Origin: Desulfoscipio geothermicus
GTDB lineage: Bacteria > Bacillota > Desulfotomaculia > Desulfotomaculales > Desulfallaceae
DNA: 64,000 nucleotides
Direction of reading: 5' to 3'
NCBI GenBank assembly: GCA_016841205.1
Contig: JAENZP010000001.1
Coordinates: forward strand, 62,001-126,000
Shown here: piece by piece, positions 16,611-25,609 of the stretch
Numbering within the stretch: the first letter of the stretch is position 1
Layout: each line of letters starts with the position of its first letter
The notes under the pieces: generated by a model
Told to the model about the DNA's origin: nothing
The model's database searches: none
What the model saw: only the letters and a program-made list of their open reading frames with translations
Program-made: the position numbers and the translations under genes

Positions 16611-16862
16611 TCTAATAACCTTATCTCTTCTAGGATGCTATTCTTTTTAATAAGGCATATTTGATTATAATAAAAATAAAATAAAAATTATTTTTTGTCA
16701 AGGGATATAGCTTTATTTTTGTTTATTATACAACAACTCCACATTCAGGTGCAGAGCTTGGTGGGCATAAAAACAAAAAAAACGGAGTTTGCCCAAAAAA
16801 GTTTCCGCAAAAGGAAGAAAACATAAATTTCTATAAATTTATTAGTGGTATAAAAAAATAGA
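16611..16862. promoter_or_regulatory. AT-rich perR upstream region with palindrome
   Basis: The 250 nt between the perR start and the FNT terminator are very AT-rich and hold no gene. A perfect palindrome, ATAAATTT-CTAT-AAATTTAT, occupies 16823-16842. No convincing PerR box (TTATAATNATTATAA) was found by eye. Confidence 0.35.
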
Positions 16863-16884
16863 GGGCGGGATTGATACCCCGCCC
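16863..16884 (-). terminator. Terminator after formate transporter gene
   Basis: GGGCGGG and CCCGCCC arms around an 8-nt loop, followed on the minus strand by TCTATTTTTTTAT. Confidence 0.9.
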
Positions 16885-16907
16885 TTAAACGTTAATTAAG
16901 CTATAAT

Positions 16908-17798
16908 TTATGCTGATGCAGATTTGTCTTGTTTGGCTGCGGCAGGCTTTTTCATGTAGACCAACCAGTAATACGCACCTACAAAAATACCTCCGCCTAC
17001 TATGTTGCCTAGGGTAACCGGAATTAGGTTTTTGCTGATAAATGTTCCGTAGTTGAACAAAGCAAGAACTGCGTCCGGGGACATTTTCAGGACAGCAGCT
17101 GTTGCTTCAGGAGCTCCGTTTGCTATAACAATACCCATAGGAACAAAAAACATATTGGCAACACAGTGCTCAAAACCGCTGGATACGAAAGCCATGATCG
17201 GGAAGAATATGGCAAATATTTTTCCGGCTATGTCTTTAGCTCCTAAGGCCATCCATACAGCCAAACATACCAGCCAATTACATAAGATAGCGCGGCAGAA
17301 TGCCTGACTCCAGCTCAGAGCCAATTTTCCCTTGGCAATAGCCAGAGCTTTGCCGCCCTGGGCGGTTATGGCCAGAGCACCGGTTGCTGCGTCAGGGGTA
17401 CCCCAGTAGTTGCCGGAATAAACGATATAAACTAATAATAACGATCCAATAAAATTGGTAATGTAAACTACAATCCAGTTATAAGCCAGGCCGCCCCAGC
17501 CGGACTGACCATTTATAGCGGATGCCATACAAAACATATTGTTGCCGGTGAAAAGTTCTGCACCGGCAATGACAACCAACATCAGGCCTACAGAAAAGAC
17601 TGCGCCGAATAGGAACTGACCTCCCGCTGTACCAGGATTATCCATAGAACCTATTTTAGTCGCCAGGTTGGCTCCAAATCCAATGTAGACTCCGGCCAGA
17701 ATTCCTAACAGGAGCAGCTTTCCAAATGCCATTTCCGATTTGGTTTTGCCGGCGTTACAAACAGCAGCTGCTATCTCAGCAGGTGTTTGAAAATTCAT
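16908..17798 (-). CDS. focA: Formate/nitrite-family channel (probable formate transporter)
   Basis: Pentameric membrane channel of the FNT family, moving formate or a related anion. The start is the ATG at 17798 (MNFQTPAEIAAAVCNAG), 8 nt after GGAGG; the TTG-started frame 5 codons longer contains the Shine-Dalgarno itself. About 296 residues with six hydrophobic segments; family marks are LLLGILAGVYIGFGANLA, ELFTGNNMFC, the WLVCLAVWMA helix and SGFEHCVANMFF with the pore His. It follows fdhA by under 100 nt on the same strand, so formate is the probable substrate. Confidence 0.9.
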   Translation of the reverse strand: MNFQTPAEIAAAVCNAGKTKSEMAFGKLLLLGILAGVYIGFGANLATKIGSMDNPGTAGGQFLFGAVFSVGLMLVVIAGAELFTGNNMFCMASAINGQSGWGGLAYNWIVVYITNFIGSLLLVYIVYSGNYWGTPDAATGALAITAQGGKALAIAKGKLALSWSQAFCRAILCNWLVCLAVWMALGAKDIAGKIFAIFFPIMAFVSSGFEHCVANMFFVPMGIVIANGAPEATAAVLKMSPDAVLALFNYGTFISKNLIPVTLGNIVGGGIFVGAYYWLVYMKKPAAAKQDKSASA

Positions 17799-17890
17799 TT
17801 TTATTTCCTCCAATCAAATAACAACTTATCTTTTCTATAATTTTTTTCTCTAAATTTGTTTTTCTAAATAATTTCTTTAATATATTGACA

Positions 17891-20593
17891 CTATATCTTT
17901 TCAACTTTCGCTGCAGATACTTTATATTCCGGAATTTTAGCAGTCGGATCCAAAAATTCCGAGCTGGTCAGCAAGTTAGCCGGAGTTTCCGCAAAATGGA
18001 AAGTCGTAAAAATAACTCCGGGGGCAACCATATCGGTAACCTTGGCTTTCATTTCCAGGCTGCCACGGCGGGTTGATACCCTGACCATACCATCATGTGC
18101 AATACCCAGTGCTTTAGCTTGTTCCGGATTTATTTCCAATTCAGCCGCCGGTACATGCTCATTTAGAGCCGAGGCGCGGCGGGTCATGGTTCCGGTATGG
18201 TAATGGAACAGGCTGCGGCCGGTGGTAAGTATTAATGGATACTTTTCGTCGGAGAGTTCACCGGGGGTGATATAATCAATCGCGGTAAATGCACCCAAGC
18301 CGCGGCTGAAGTTGCCGTCTTTGTGCAGGTAGGGTGTACCCGGATGTTCTTCAGTCGGGCATGGCCATTGCAAACTGCCGTTTTCAATGCGCTGGTAACT
18401 TATGCCGGCATAGGATGGAGTTAAAGTACGAATTTCTTCAAAGATTTGTTCGCTGTTCTCGTAACTCATTGGATAGCCCATGCGGGTAGCTACTTCACAC
18501 ATAATTTCCCAGTCAGTACGGGCTTCGCCTGGTGCTGACACCGCTTTGCGAACTCGCTGAACTCTTCTTTCAGTGTTGCTGAAGGTACCATCCTTTTCTG
18601 CAAAGCAGGCGCTAGGCAGAACTACGTCAGCGTACTTGGCCGTTTCACTTAAGAATATATCTTGCACCACCACAAAATCAACTTTGCCCAGGGCCTCCTC
18701 CACATGCTCCAGCTCAGGGTCACTCATGAGAGGATTTTCACCAACGACATAAAGGGCTTTGATTTCACCATGATGGGCCTTGTTAATTACATCCGTCAAA
18801 ACCAGGCCATTTTGACCGGAGAGCGGCACACCCCAGGCCTTTTCAAATTTTTCCCGGGCGGCATCATTGGTTACAGCCTGATAGGCGGTAAATACGTTGG
18901 GCAAACCACCCATATCACAGGCTCCCTGCACGTTGTTCTGACCTCTTAAGGGGTCCACCCCGGTGCCCGGACGGCCTATGTTTCCAGTGAGCATGGCCAG
19001 GTTACAGACTGATTTAACGTTATCAGTTCCGGTGCGATGCTGGGTTAGGCCCATTGCGTAACAAATCGCAGCACTGCCGCTTTGAGCATAAAGCCGGGCT
19101 GCTTTGCGAATATCTTCGGCCGGTACGCCAGTGATGGGCTCAGCATACTCAGGGGTAAATTTCGAAATTACAGCTGCCATATCTTCATAGCCCTCGGTAT
19201 GCTGGGCAATGAAATCATGATTGGCCAAACCCTCATTGATGATGACATTCATCATCGCGTTCACCAGAGCAACGTCAGAACCAGGCTGGTGCGGCATGTA
19301 CACATCGGCGATTTTAGCGAGATCAGTACGGCGCGGGTCAGCCACAATCAAACGAGCCCCGTTATAAAGGACATTTTTCTTTATTTTCATACCAATAACC
19401 GGGTGATTCTCGGTTGTGTTAGAACCGATGACAAATATACACCTGGCGTCTTTTTCTAATTCCCCGATGGAATTAGTCATTGCTCCGCTTCCGAATGCTG
19501 CCCCCAGACCGGCGACAGTAACGGAGTGTCAGAGACGGGCGCAATGGTCAACGTTATTGGTGCCCAGAACGGCGCGGGTAAATTTTTGCGCCACGTAATT
19601 TTCTTCATTGGTTACCCGGGCAGAAGTAAATACGGCCATGCTGTCCGGACCAAATTCCGTTTTAATCTCACCCAGACGTTTAGCCACCAAGTCTAGTGCT
19701 TCATCCCAGCCGGCCGCACGAAATTGTCCATTTTCCTTGATCAAGGGGGTGGTCAGACGATCTGGAGAATTGATGAAGTCCCAGCCAAAGCGGCCTTTAA
19801 CGCACAGGGCGCCTTTGTTAACCGGGCTGCCGGTAACGGTGCGGTTGGAAGTAACTCCCACTACGCAATCGTTCTTAACATTTAGTTCCAGGGTACAGCC
19901 GGTACCGCAGTAGCTGCAGGTGGTCAGAACCTTATCAACCTCATAAGCTCGGCCCAAGCCGGCGCTGACTTTACTGGTCAGGGCGCCCGTCGGGCAGACC
20001 ATTATGCACTGTCCGCAGAAAACACAAGGGGAATCGGCCAGATTGCCGTCAAAAGCAGTAGCTATCTTGGCATGGTGACCGCGATTCTCGACGTTGATAG
20101 CACGAGCTATGGATATTTCTTCACAAGCTCGGACACAACGGGTGCACATGATGCATTTGTTATAATCCCGCTCTATAAACGGGTTGCAGTCATTAATGGG
20201 ATAATTAGTTTCTTCACCATAATCGTAACGGCTTTCCTTAATCCCGTATTGATAGCAGTAATCCTGGAACTTGCAATTGCCATTTTTTTCACATACTTGG
20301 CAATTAAAATTATGACGGGCTGACAGCAGTTCCAGAATAACCTTGCGGGCGGCTACTATGCCCGGACTCTCGGTTTCTACAACTATGCCGTTTTCCGCCG
20401 GTGTTACACATGATGCTGCATACAAGGGACGGCCTTTTATTTCTACTAGACACATGCGGCAGGAACCGGCTAAACGTAAATCGGGATCATAACAAAGGGT
20501 AGGTATGGGAATGCCGGCCTGCTGGCAGGCTTCCAGAATGGTACTGCCCTGGGGGGTCTGGACTTCTTTGCCGTTAATCGTTAAAGATATCAT
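17891..20593 (-). CDS. fdhA: Formate dehydrogenase catalytic subunit, selenoprotein
   Basis: Mo/W-bis-MGD enzyme interconverting formate and CO2. Two open frames are separated only by a UGA at 19531-19529 in DHCARL-U-HSVTVAGLG, exactly where FdhA has its metal-ligand selenocysteine (residue 355). I therefore annotate one 900-residue protein. N-terminal NuoG-like part: [2Fe-2S] Cys (LCYDPDLRLAGSCRMC), HNFNCQVCEKNGNC with its His, two [4Fe-4S] motifs (CIMCTRCVRAC, CVFCGQCIMVC), then the CSYCGTGC cluster of the catalytic domain. The C-terminal pterin region includes TGRSLFHYHTG. It ends an operon nuoE-nuoF-fdhA with gaps of 25 and 16 nt, giving an NAD-linked, cytoplasmic complex. Confidence 0.95.
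19495..19531 (-). promoter_or_regulatory. Bacterial SECIS element in fdhA
   Basis: Directly after the UGA the mRNA can fold CUGUCGCC / GGGGCAG around an apical GGUCUG. The GGUCU loop matches the SelB-recognised loop of E. coli fdhF and fdnG, at the expected distance from the UGA. Pairing was judged by eye. Confidence 0.7.
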
Positions 20594-20609
20594 CCTATTA
20601 CCCTCCTTT

Positions 20610-21836
20610 CTATTGGATTTGCAGCCGAGCTTGATACTCGGGATAAAAATGTTTCAGTGTAGTTAAGATCGGTGAGGGAGCTGCTTGCCCTAGACCGCAC
20701 AGGCATGCTTTTTCCATAACCTGAGACAGGAGGGTAAGGTTCTCAATATCCTGCACTGACGCCTGGCCCTTGTTGATCTTTCTCATAATTTCGTAAGCAC
20801 GGAAAGTGCCTTCCCGGCAGGGATTACATTTACCACATGATTCATGTTCAAAGAATTTAGCAATACGGGTAGTAATATCTACAATGTCCCGGGTCTCATC
20901 CATAACGAATACCGCCCCGGTGCCCAGGGTTGCCCCTATACTGCGCATCGAGTCAAAATCGATGGGGGTATCGAGCATTGATTCGGGAATAAAACCGCCT
21001 GATGTTCCGCCAACCTGCACGGCTTTAAATTTCTTGCCTTCTTTGATGCCACCACCGAAGTCATAGATAACTTCCCGCAGTGTAGCAGTAGTAGGGACTT
21101 CAATAGATACACGATTGGCTACATCACCTGTAAGAGTTAATACCTTGGTACCCGGATAATTGGGTGCGCCAATGGCCGCAAACCACTCTGCACCGTTAAG
21201 TACAATTGAGGGTAGGTTGGAAAATGTCTCCACATTATTTACCACAGTAGGCTGTGCCCAGAGTCCCGCCACGCCTGGAAAAGGCGGTTTAAATCTTGGT
21301 TCACCGCGATGGCCTTCTATAGATTCAATAAGAGCGGTTTCTTCGCCGCATACATAAGCGCCGCCACCCATGCGTACTTCAATGTTAAAATCACCCAATA
21401 TGCCTTTGCCGCGGGCTTGGTCAATTGCCAGGTTCAGCAATTCCACTACATAAGGGTACTCTCCACGACAGTAGATGTAGCCCTGCTTGGAATTGACCGC
21501 ATGACCACAAATGGCCATACCTTCCAACAGCAGCTGCGGGTCCTTTTGAACGATGATGCGGTCCTTGTAGGTACCAGGTTCGCCTTCATCAAAATTGCAG
21601 ACCACATAAGAAACCTGGGCATCGGCTGGTACAAAGCTCCATTTTAATCCACAGTTGAAAGCGGCTCCACCGCGGCCTCTCAGGTTGGACTTTTTAATCT
21701 CAGCGATAAGATCAGGACGTGACATCGAGCGGGCTTTTACCAGACCCTGGTAGCCGCCGGCTTGCAGATAGTCTTCGATCTTTTCCGGATTAATCAGGTC
21801 TGCATTGCGCAAAACTATACGTTTTTCTTCAATCAA
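20610..21836 (-). CDS. nuoF: NuoF-like NADH-binding diaphorase subunit
   Basis: Carries FMN, binds NAD(H) and passes electrons between FdhA and NAD+. 408 residues: the glycine-rich nucleotide region (NLRGRGGAAFNCGLKW, CNFDEGEPGTYKDR, GGGAYVCGEETALIESIEG), an SLBB-type domain (about 245-330), and the C-terminal [4Fe-4S] motif ESCGKCNPCREGT with a later CLCGLG Cys. Unlike many clostridial FdhB/HydB proteins it has neither an N-terminal thioredoxin-like [2Fe-2S] domain nor a C-terminal 2x[4Fe-4S] domain, so it resembles complex I NuoF. Encoded between nuoE and fdhA. Confidence 0.93.
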   Translation of the reverse strand: MIEEKRIVLRNADLINPEKIEDYLQAGGYQGLVKARSMSRPDLIAEIKKSNLRGRGGAAFNCGLKWSFVPADAQVSYVVCNFDEGEPGTYKDRIIVQKDPQLLLEGMAICGHAVNSKQGYIYCRGEYPYVVELLNLAIDQARGKGILGDFNIEVRMGGGAYVCGEETALIESIEGHRGEPRFKPPFPGVAGLWAQPTVVNNVETFSNLPSIVLNGAEWFAAIGAPNYPGTKVLTLTGDVANRVSIEVPTTATLREVIYDFGGGIKEGKKFKAVQVGGTSGGFIPESMLDTPIDFDSMRSIGATLGTGAVFVMDETRDIVDITTRIAKFFEHESCGKCNPCREGTFRAYEIMRKINKGQASVQDIENLTLLSQVMEKACLCGLGQAAPSPILTTLKHFYPEYQARLQIQ

Positions 21837-21861
21837 TCTATTCCCCCCCTTCTTGTCTATA

Positions 21862-22308
21862 TTACTGACACAAGGCTAGCACCGCTGGTACCTGCTCGGG
21901 ATTCATATTAACATAGGGCACACTGTTGATCGTAATGACCGGGGTGCCTTGACATTGACCGACACACTCGGTAAGTTCCAGGGTAAATTTTCCGTCCGCC
22001 GTAGTTTCCCCAGCCTTAATTCGCAAAGCTGTTTCAAAAGCTTTGATTAAAGCTTCGGCACCGGCAATGTGACAGGGCGCGCTCTCGCACATTCGGATGA
22101 CATATTTGCCGCGTTTCGCGACAGATAGATAGGAATAAAACGTTGCCACACCGAAAGCCTGGGCTTCTGAGACTCCAAAAGTCTCGGCTGCCACAGCGAT
22201 GGTCTCTTCCGGCAAGTAATTGTATGCTTTTTGAACCGCATGATAAGCTTCAATGATTCCACCGGGTTTATCCCGAAAAGATAAAATAATGTCTTGGATG
22301 GTAGCCAT
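21862..22308 (-). CDS. nuoE: NuoE-like [2Fe-2S] subunit
   Basis: Thioredoxin-fold [2Fe-2S] protein of 148 residues, partner of the NuoF-like subunit. Helical front (RDKPGGIIEAYHAVQKAYNY), then VATFYSYLS and the cluster ligands CESAPCHIAG and CVGQCQGTPV. The start is an ATG with AGGAGGTGAA directly upstream. First gene of the formate dehydrogenase operon; the upstream 470 nt hold a three-unit tandem repeat that may be regulatory. Confidence 0.94.
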   Translation of the reverse strand: MATIQDIILSFRDKPGGIIEAYHAVQKAYNYLPEETIAVAAETFGVSEAQAFGVATFYSYLSVAKRGKYVIRMCESAPCHIAGAEALIKAFETALRIKAGETTADGKFTLELTECVGQCQGTPVITINSVPYVNMNPEQVPAVLALCQ

Positions 22309-22543
22309 TTTTTCACCTCCTTTTACTCAAATTGTGATCCTCCACGAATAATAGTAATGGGATTGACGCTACGCGCGCGTTTTATATATTATGCCATCGT
22401 TGTTTAAGGTGGCGCGCTATTGTATTAAACATCTAACTTGTGGGCAATTAATCTATTATTAATTACCTTTTAGAGATATTCTGCGAAAAAGAATAGTTTA
22501 TTTCAATCTTCTTGTCCATGTTTATACACAATTACTTTATTAT

Positions 22544-22657
22544 ATTACCACAATAGAAAATCAAGTTTTATGACATAATATTACCAAAAGAGAGAATAAA
22601 GTTATATGTCATAATTTTACCACAGTAGATAACGAGAAAATGGAGTTATATGTCGAC
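22544..22657. repeat. Three tandem 36-42 bp imperfect direct repeats
   Basis: Units at 22544-22579, 22580-22615 and 22616-22657 each begin A/TTTACCA and end with TATG(A/T)C(A/G)(T/A)(A/C); units 1 and 2 share a TATGACATAAT/TATGTCATAAT end. They lie 240-350 nt upstream of nuoE (minus strand), in an AT-rich stretch without a gene. Multiple regulator-binding sites are one explanation. The rest of 22309-22783 shows nothing else except the terminator below. Confidence 0.65.
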
Positions 22658-22727
22658 TCTATGTGTTTTTTTAATAGTTAAAAAGTTTATATAAACATTA
22701 ATTATGGTTGGTATTCTAAATAGACCA

Positions 22728-22757
22728 TAAAAAAAGAGCAAGGCATAATTGCCTTAC
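22728..22757 (-). terminator. Terminator after thioesterase-side convergent region
   Basis: AAGGCA-ATTA-TGCCTT hairpin followed on the minus strand by GCTCTTTTTTT. It lies beyond the thioesterase stop (22784) and would end that minus-strand transcript. Confidence 0.8.
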
Positions 22758-22783
22758 CCGAAGTCGTAGCGTTTCATACTCAT

Positions 22784-23167
22784 TTATTCTTTAAGAGCCT
22801 GAATAATTTCCTCAGGTAACCTTTGGGGTTTCCTTTCCTTTCCCACACATGCTAATTTTACTTTACCTTCTACAAGCAGTTTTCCGTCATTCACCCGAAG
22901 CACCCGGTGGGCAAGGGTAAAAGAGGTTTTACTAATTTCCTGTACTTCTGTTTCCACCTTAAGCAAATCATCCTGCAAAGCCGGGGCGCGGTAATTAATC
23001 TCCATGTGCACAACTGGAAAGGCTGTTCCTCTCCTGGCCATTTCCGCGACCGAAAATCCCCGCTTACGAAGATATTCAGTCCTTCCTCTTTCAAAATATT
23101 TTAGATAATTTGCGTAATAGACTACCCCGCCTGCGTCAGTGTCTTCGTAATAAACCCGAATTTCCAT
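22784..23167 (-). CDS. Acyl-CoA thioesterase, YbgC/4-hydroxybenzoyl-CoA type
   Basis: Hot-dog-fold thioesterase of 127 residues that hydrolyses acyl-CoA. Start at the ATG at 23167 (MEIRVYYEDTDAGGVVYYAN), behind GGAGGG; the frame opens 14 codons earlier without a site. The catalytic Asp of DTDAGGVVYYANY and the FERGRTEYLR helix are present. The C-terminal hot-dog strands include FTLAHRVLRVNDGKLLVEG. In Gram-negatives such proteins work with the Tol system, which is absent here; the substrate is unknown. Downstream of the ABC exporter operon by about 65 nt, so possibly read from it. Confidence 0.9.
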   Translation of the reverse strand: MEIRVYYEDTDAGGVVYYANYLKYFERGRTEYLRKRGFSVAEMARRGTAFPVVHMEINYRAPALQDDLLKVETEVQEISKTSFTLAHRVLRVNDGKLLVEGKVKLACVGKERKPQRLPEEIIQALKE

Positions 23168-23233
23168 TAGAAATACCCTCCGGTAAATATATATGTGTAT
23201 TCGACTCAATTGCTTAAACAGCCTTCAATAAAC

Positions 23234-24439
23234 CTAAAATCTTGACGGATAAGTGTTTCTGCTGTTTACCACTAGCCCCTCTCCTACAGGTGGATTCCGT
23301 CTTTTGGAAAAGGTTAAGGCGAAAAATAAAGTCACTGCAGCTATTATGCTTAACATTATAATCGTTATGTTCAAGTAATTATAACCCAAGTCCTTTACCG
23401 TGACCCAACGAAAACCTTCAGCCATCCAAGTGTAAGGCAAAAGCCTGCTCAGCCAATAAAGTAACGCCGGCATTTGGGTGCCGGGCCAGGTGAACCCGGA
23501 AATAAAGAAAAGAGGAATCGACAGCAGCATGAGATAACGCACCACTTGCAAGGAGTTGGACGAATACAGCGAAATGACGAACCCCAGCGAGGTAATGATA
23601 ATGTTAAAGAGCAGGCCCAGCAACAGAATCAAAGCCAGCGAGCCTTCAACCTTGACGTTAACAAAGCGGGCTACTACCCATAATAATAAACTATAGTTAA
23701 AAAAGTTGACGATAAAGTAAGGCAGGGCTTTGCCCATAAAAATCTTCCACTGGGGTACCGCGGCACATATATACTGGATCCATGAATTCCGTTCCTTTTC
23801 TCTGGTGATAGTAAGACCAATGCCCAGAAGACCAATCTGGTGAAGGATCAAAATAACCAAACCCGGAAAAATAAAGGTATTATAGTTATAGGTTGGATTA
23901 TACCAAACCTGCATATTAACGGAAACAGTATCCATAACGTTTGTAATCTCTTGCTTGCTCATGCCCAGCCCGCCGAGATAGGCAGCAGTGTGGTCTGCAC
24001 TAAAGATATTAAGCACCTGCTGGAAATACCTGCGGGTATTAAACCCGTAAATCAGGTTGGAACCATCATAAACGATTAAAATTTGGGTAAGCCGGTGCTG
24101 AGATAACTTTTGGGAATAATCATCCGGGATTACTACTCCGGCCCGGACCGTACCGTTTTTCATCCCTTTCTCCAAGCCGGCATATGTATCAATTTCCGGG
24201 ATTACATTAAAATTATTAGTGTTCTCAAATGCCGAGACTACGTTACGGCTTTCAACAGAGTTGTCCAGATCAACAATGCCGAGCGGCACATGCTGCAGGA
24301 TGCTGGAGGCATAAATCATGCCCAGCAGCAATGTATAGAGCAATGGCACGAAAAATATAATCAAAAAAAGAATCCGGTCTTTTAATATCTGAACGACTTC
24401 GTAGTAGGCAATATTTAGAATTTGTTTCATGTCAAGCAC
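23234..24439 (-). CDS. ABC-2 type exporter permease (second)
   Basis: 401-residue membrane subunit of the YbhR/YbhS type. One N-terminal transmembrane helix (about 22-44) is followed by a large extracytoplasmic domain (about 50-180, including GIVDLDNSVESRNVV and VIPDDYSQKL) and five C-terminal helices. ITREKERNSWIQY lies on the coupling loop. A basic C-terminal tail follows the last helix. Its stop codon is 3 nt before the next gene's start frame, and its partner permease is encoded 3 nt upstream. The two permeases presumably form a heterodimer exporting a hydrophobic compound. Confidence 0.9.
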   Translation of the reverse strand: MLDMKQILNIAYYEVVQILKDRILFLIIFFVPLLYTLLLGMIYASSILQHVPLGIVDLDNSVESRNVVSAFENTNNFNVIPEIDTYAGLEKGMKNGTVRAGVVIPDDYSQKLSQHRLTQILIVYDGSNLIYGFNTRRYFQQVLNIFSADHTAAYLGGLGMSKQEITNVMDTVSVNMQVWYNPTYNYNTFIFPGLVILILHQIGLLGIGLTITREKERNSWIQYICAAVPQWKIFMGKALPYFIVNFFNYSLLLWVVARFVNVKVEGSLALILLLGLLFNIIITSLGFVISLYSSNSLQVVRYLMLLSIPLFFISGFTWPGTQMPALLYWLSRLLPYTWMAEGFRWVTVKDLGYNYLNITIIMLSIIAAVTLFFALTFSKRRNPPVGEGLVVNSRNTYPSRF

Positions 24440-24442
24440 CTC

Positions 24443-25609
24443 TTATCTGAAACGCGCCTTCAATCCGTGCGTAAACAAAGCAGCCAAGCTGTAGCAGATA
24501 ATTGACATAATACCTAACGTCAAAAAGTAACAACTCATAAATTCCCAACCAGGGTTTTTAAAAAAAAGATAGTTGATTCCCTGAAAAAACCAGGTTTGGG
24601 GGAGAACCCAGGCTACCGGCTGAAACCATTGCGGCATTGCTGCAAGTGGCCAGGTAAAACCGGATATCACAAAGGACGGCAGTGCGATAACCATCCCAAA
24701 ACGAGACGCATCAACCGCATTCCTGGAAAAACTCGATATCAGTGTGCCAACGCTGTGCAGGGAAATAGCAAATACCAATGTAAATAGAAGGAAAGTAATA
24801 AACCCGCAGTTAAGGGGCAGCTTAAAGACCACGAAAGCCAGGAAATAAACCGGTAAAATGATCAGCATAAAAATGCCTACATGGACGATAGACTTGTAGA
24901 AAAAAAGCTTAAATGTAGACACCCCGGAAACCTTGATCTGCAGCCAGCTGCGGACCCCGCTCTCGCCAATGATATTCATGCAGGAAGCCAGCATACAACA
25001 TTGCTGCCAGATATTCAGTACTAGGGGCAGCACCAGAAAATAGGCATAGTTTAAGGTAGGGTTAAACCAGGCTTCTTCCCGGATGTCAATGGACTGGTAG
25101 GCTTCTTTGGCCTGGTCCGGTTGAATCCCCCGGGCGATCAATGTTTTCACCCCGACCTCAGCCCCCAGCGTTCGTGTGACCCTTAAAACTGCACTTGCCG
25201 CATTTGTAGCATAAATAATATTAGCGCCGTCAATAAATACAGCCACCTTGGTCTGGCGCTGTAGGGCAATATTTTTAGCATAATTTTCAGGGATGACGAC
25301 ACCAACCGTTACCTGTCCCCTTTTTATTAACTCTTCCAGCTGCTCAAAGTTATCGGGATAACAGACGACTTCTAAATCTTGGGTATTCTTTAACTCAGCA
25401 ATAACTTTGCGGCTGGCACCGCTCTTATCCAAATCAACGATTGCTGTGGAAATATGGTCAATCCTCGGTTGGCTATAGATACCCATAAACAAAAACAGCC
25501 CAAGCAATGACCCGATAATCAAAATATTACGTAAACCTCTGTCGCGCCACATATATAATATCTCACGCTTCACAATTACCGGGCACTGTTTAAGCATGAT
25601 GACCATCAC
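24443..25609 (-). CDS. ABC-2 type exporter permease (first)
   Basis: 388-residue paralog of the next permease with the same plan: one N-terminal helix (about 28-45), an external domain with IVDLDKSGASRKVIAEL and VVIPENYAKNIAL, then five helices including MLASCMNIIGE and the FVISGFTWPLAAMP turn. The start overlaps the end of the ATPase gene by 20 nt (the ATG at 25609; a second ATG four codons later is equally possible), which points to translational coupling. Substrate unknown. Confidence 0.9.
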   Translation of the reverse strand: MMVIMLKQCPVIVKREILYMWRDRGLRNILIIGSLLGLFLFMGIYSQPRIDHISTAIVDLDKSGASRKVIAELKNTQDLEVVCYPDNFEQLEELIKRGQVTVGVVIPENYAKNIALQRQTKVAVFIDGANIIYATNAASAVLRVTRTLGAEVGVKTLIARGIQPDQAKEAYQSIDIREEAWFNPTLNYAYFLVLPLVLNIWQQCCMLASCMNIIGESGVRSWLQIKVSGVSTFKLFFYKSIVHVGIFMLIILPVYFLAFVVFKLPLNCGFITFLLFTLVFAISLHSVGTLISSFSRNAVDASRFGMVIALPSFVISGFTWPLAAMPQWFQPVAWVLPQTWFFQGINYLFFKNPGWEFMSCYFLTLGIMSIICYSLAALFTHGLKARFR

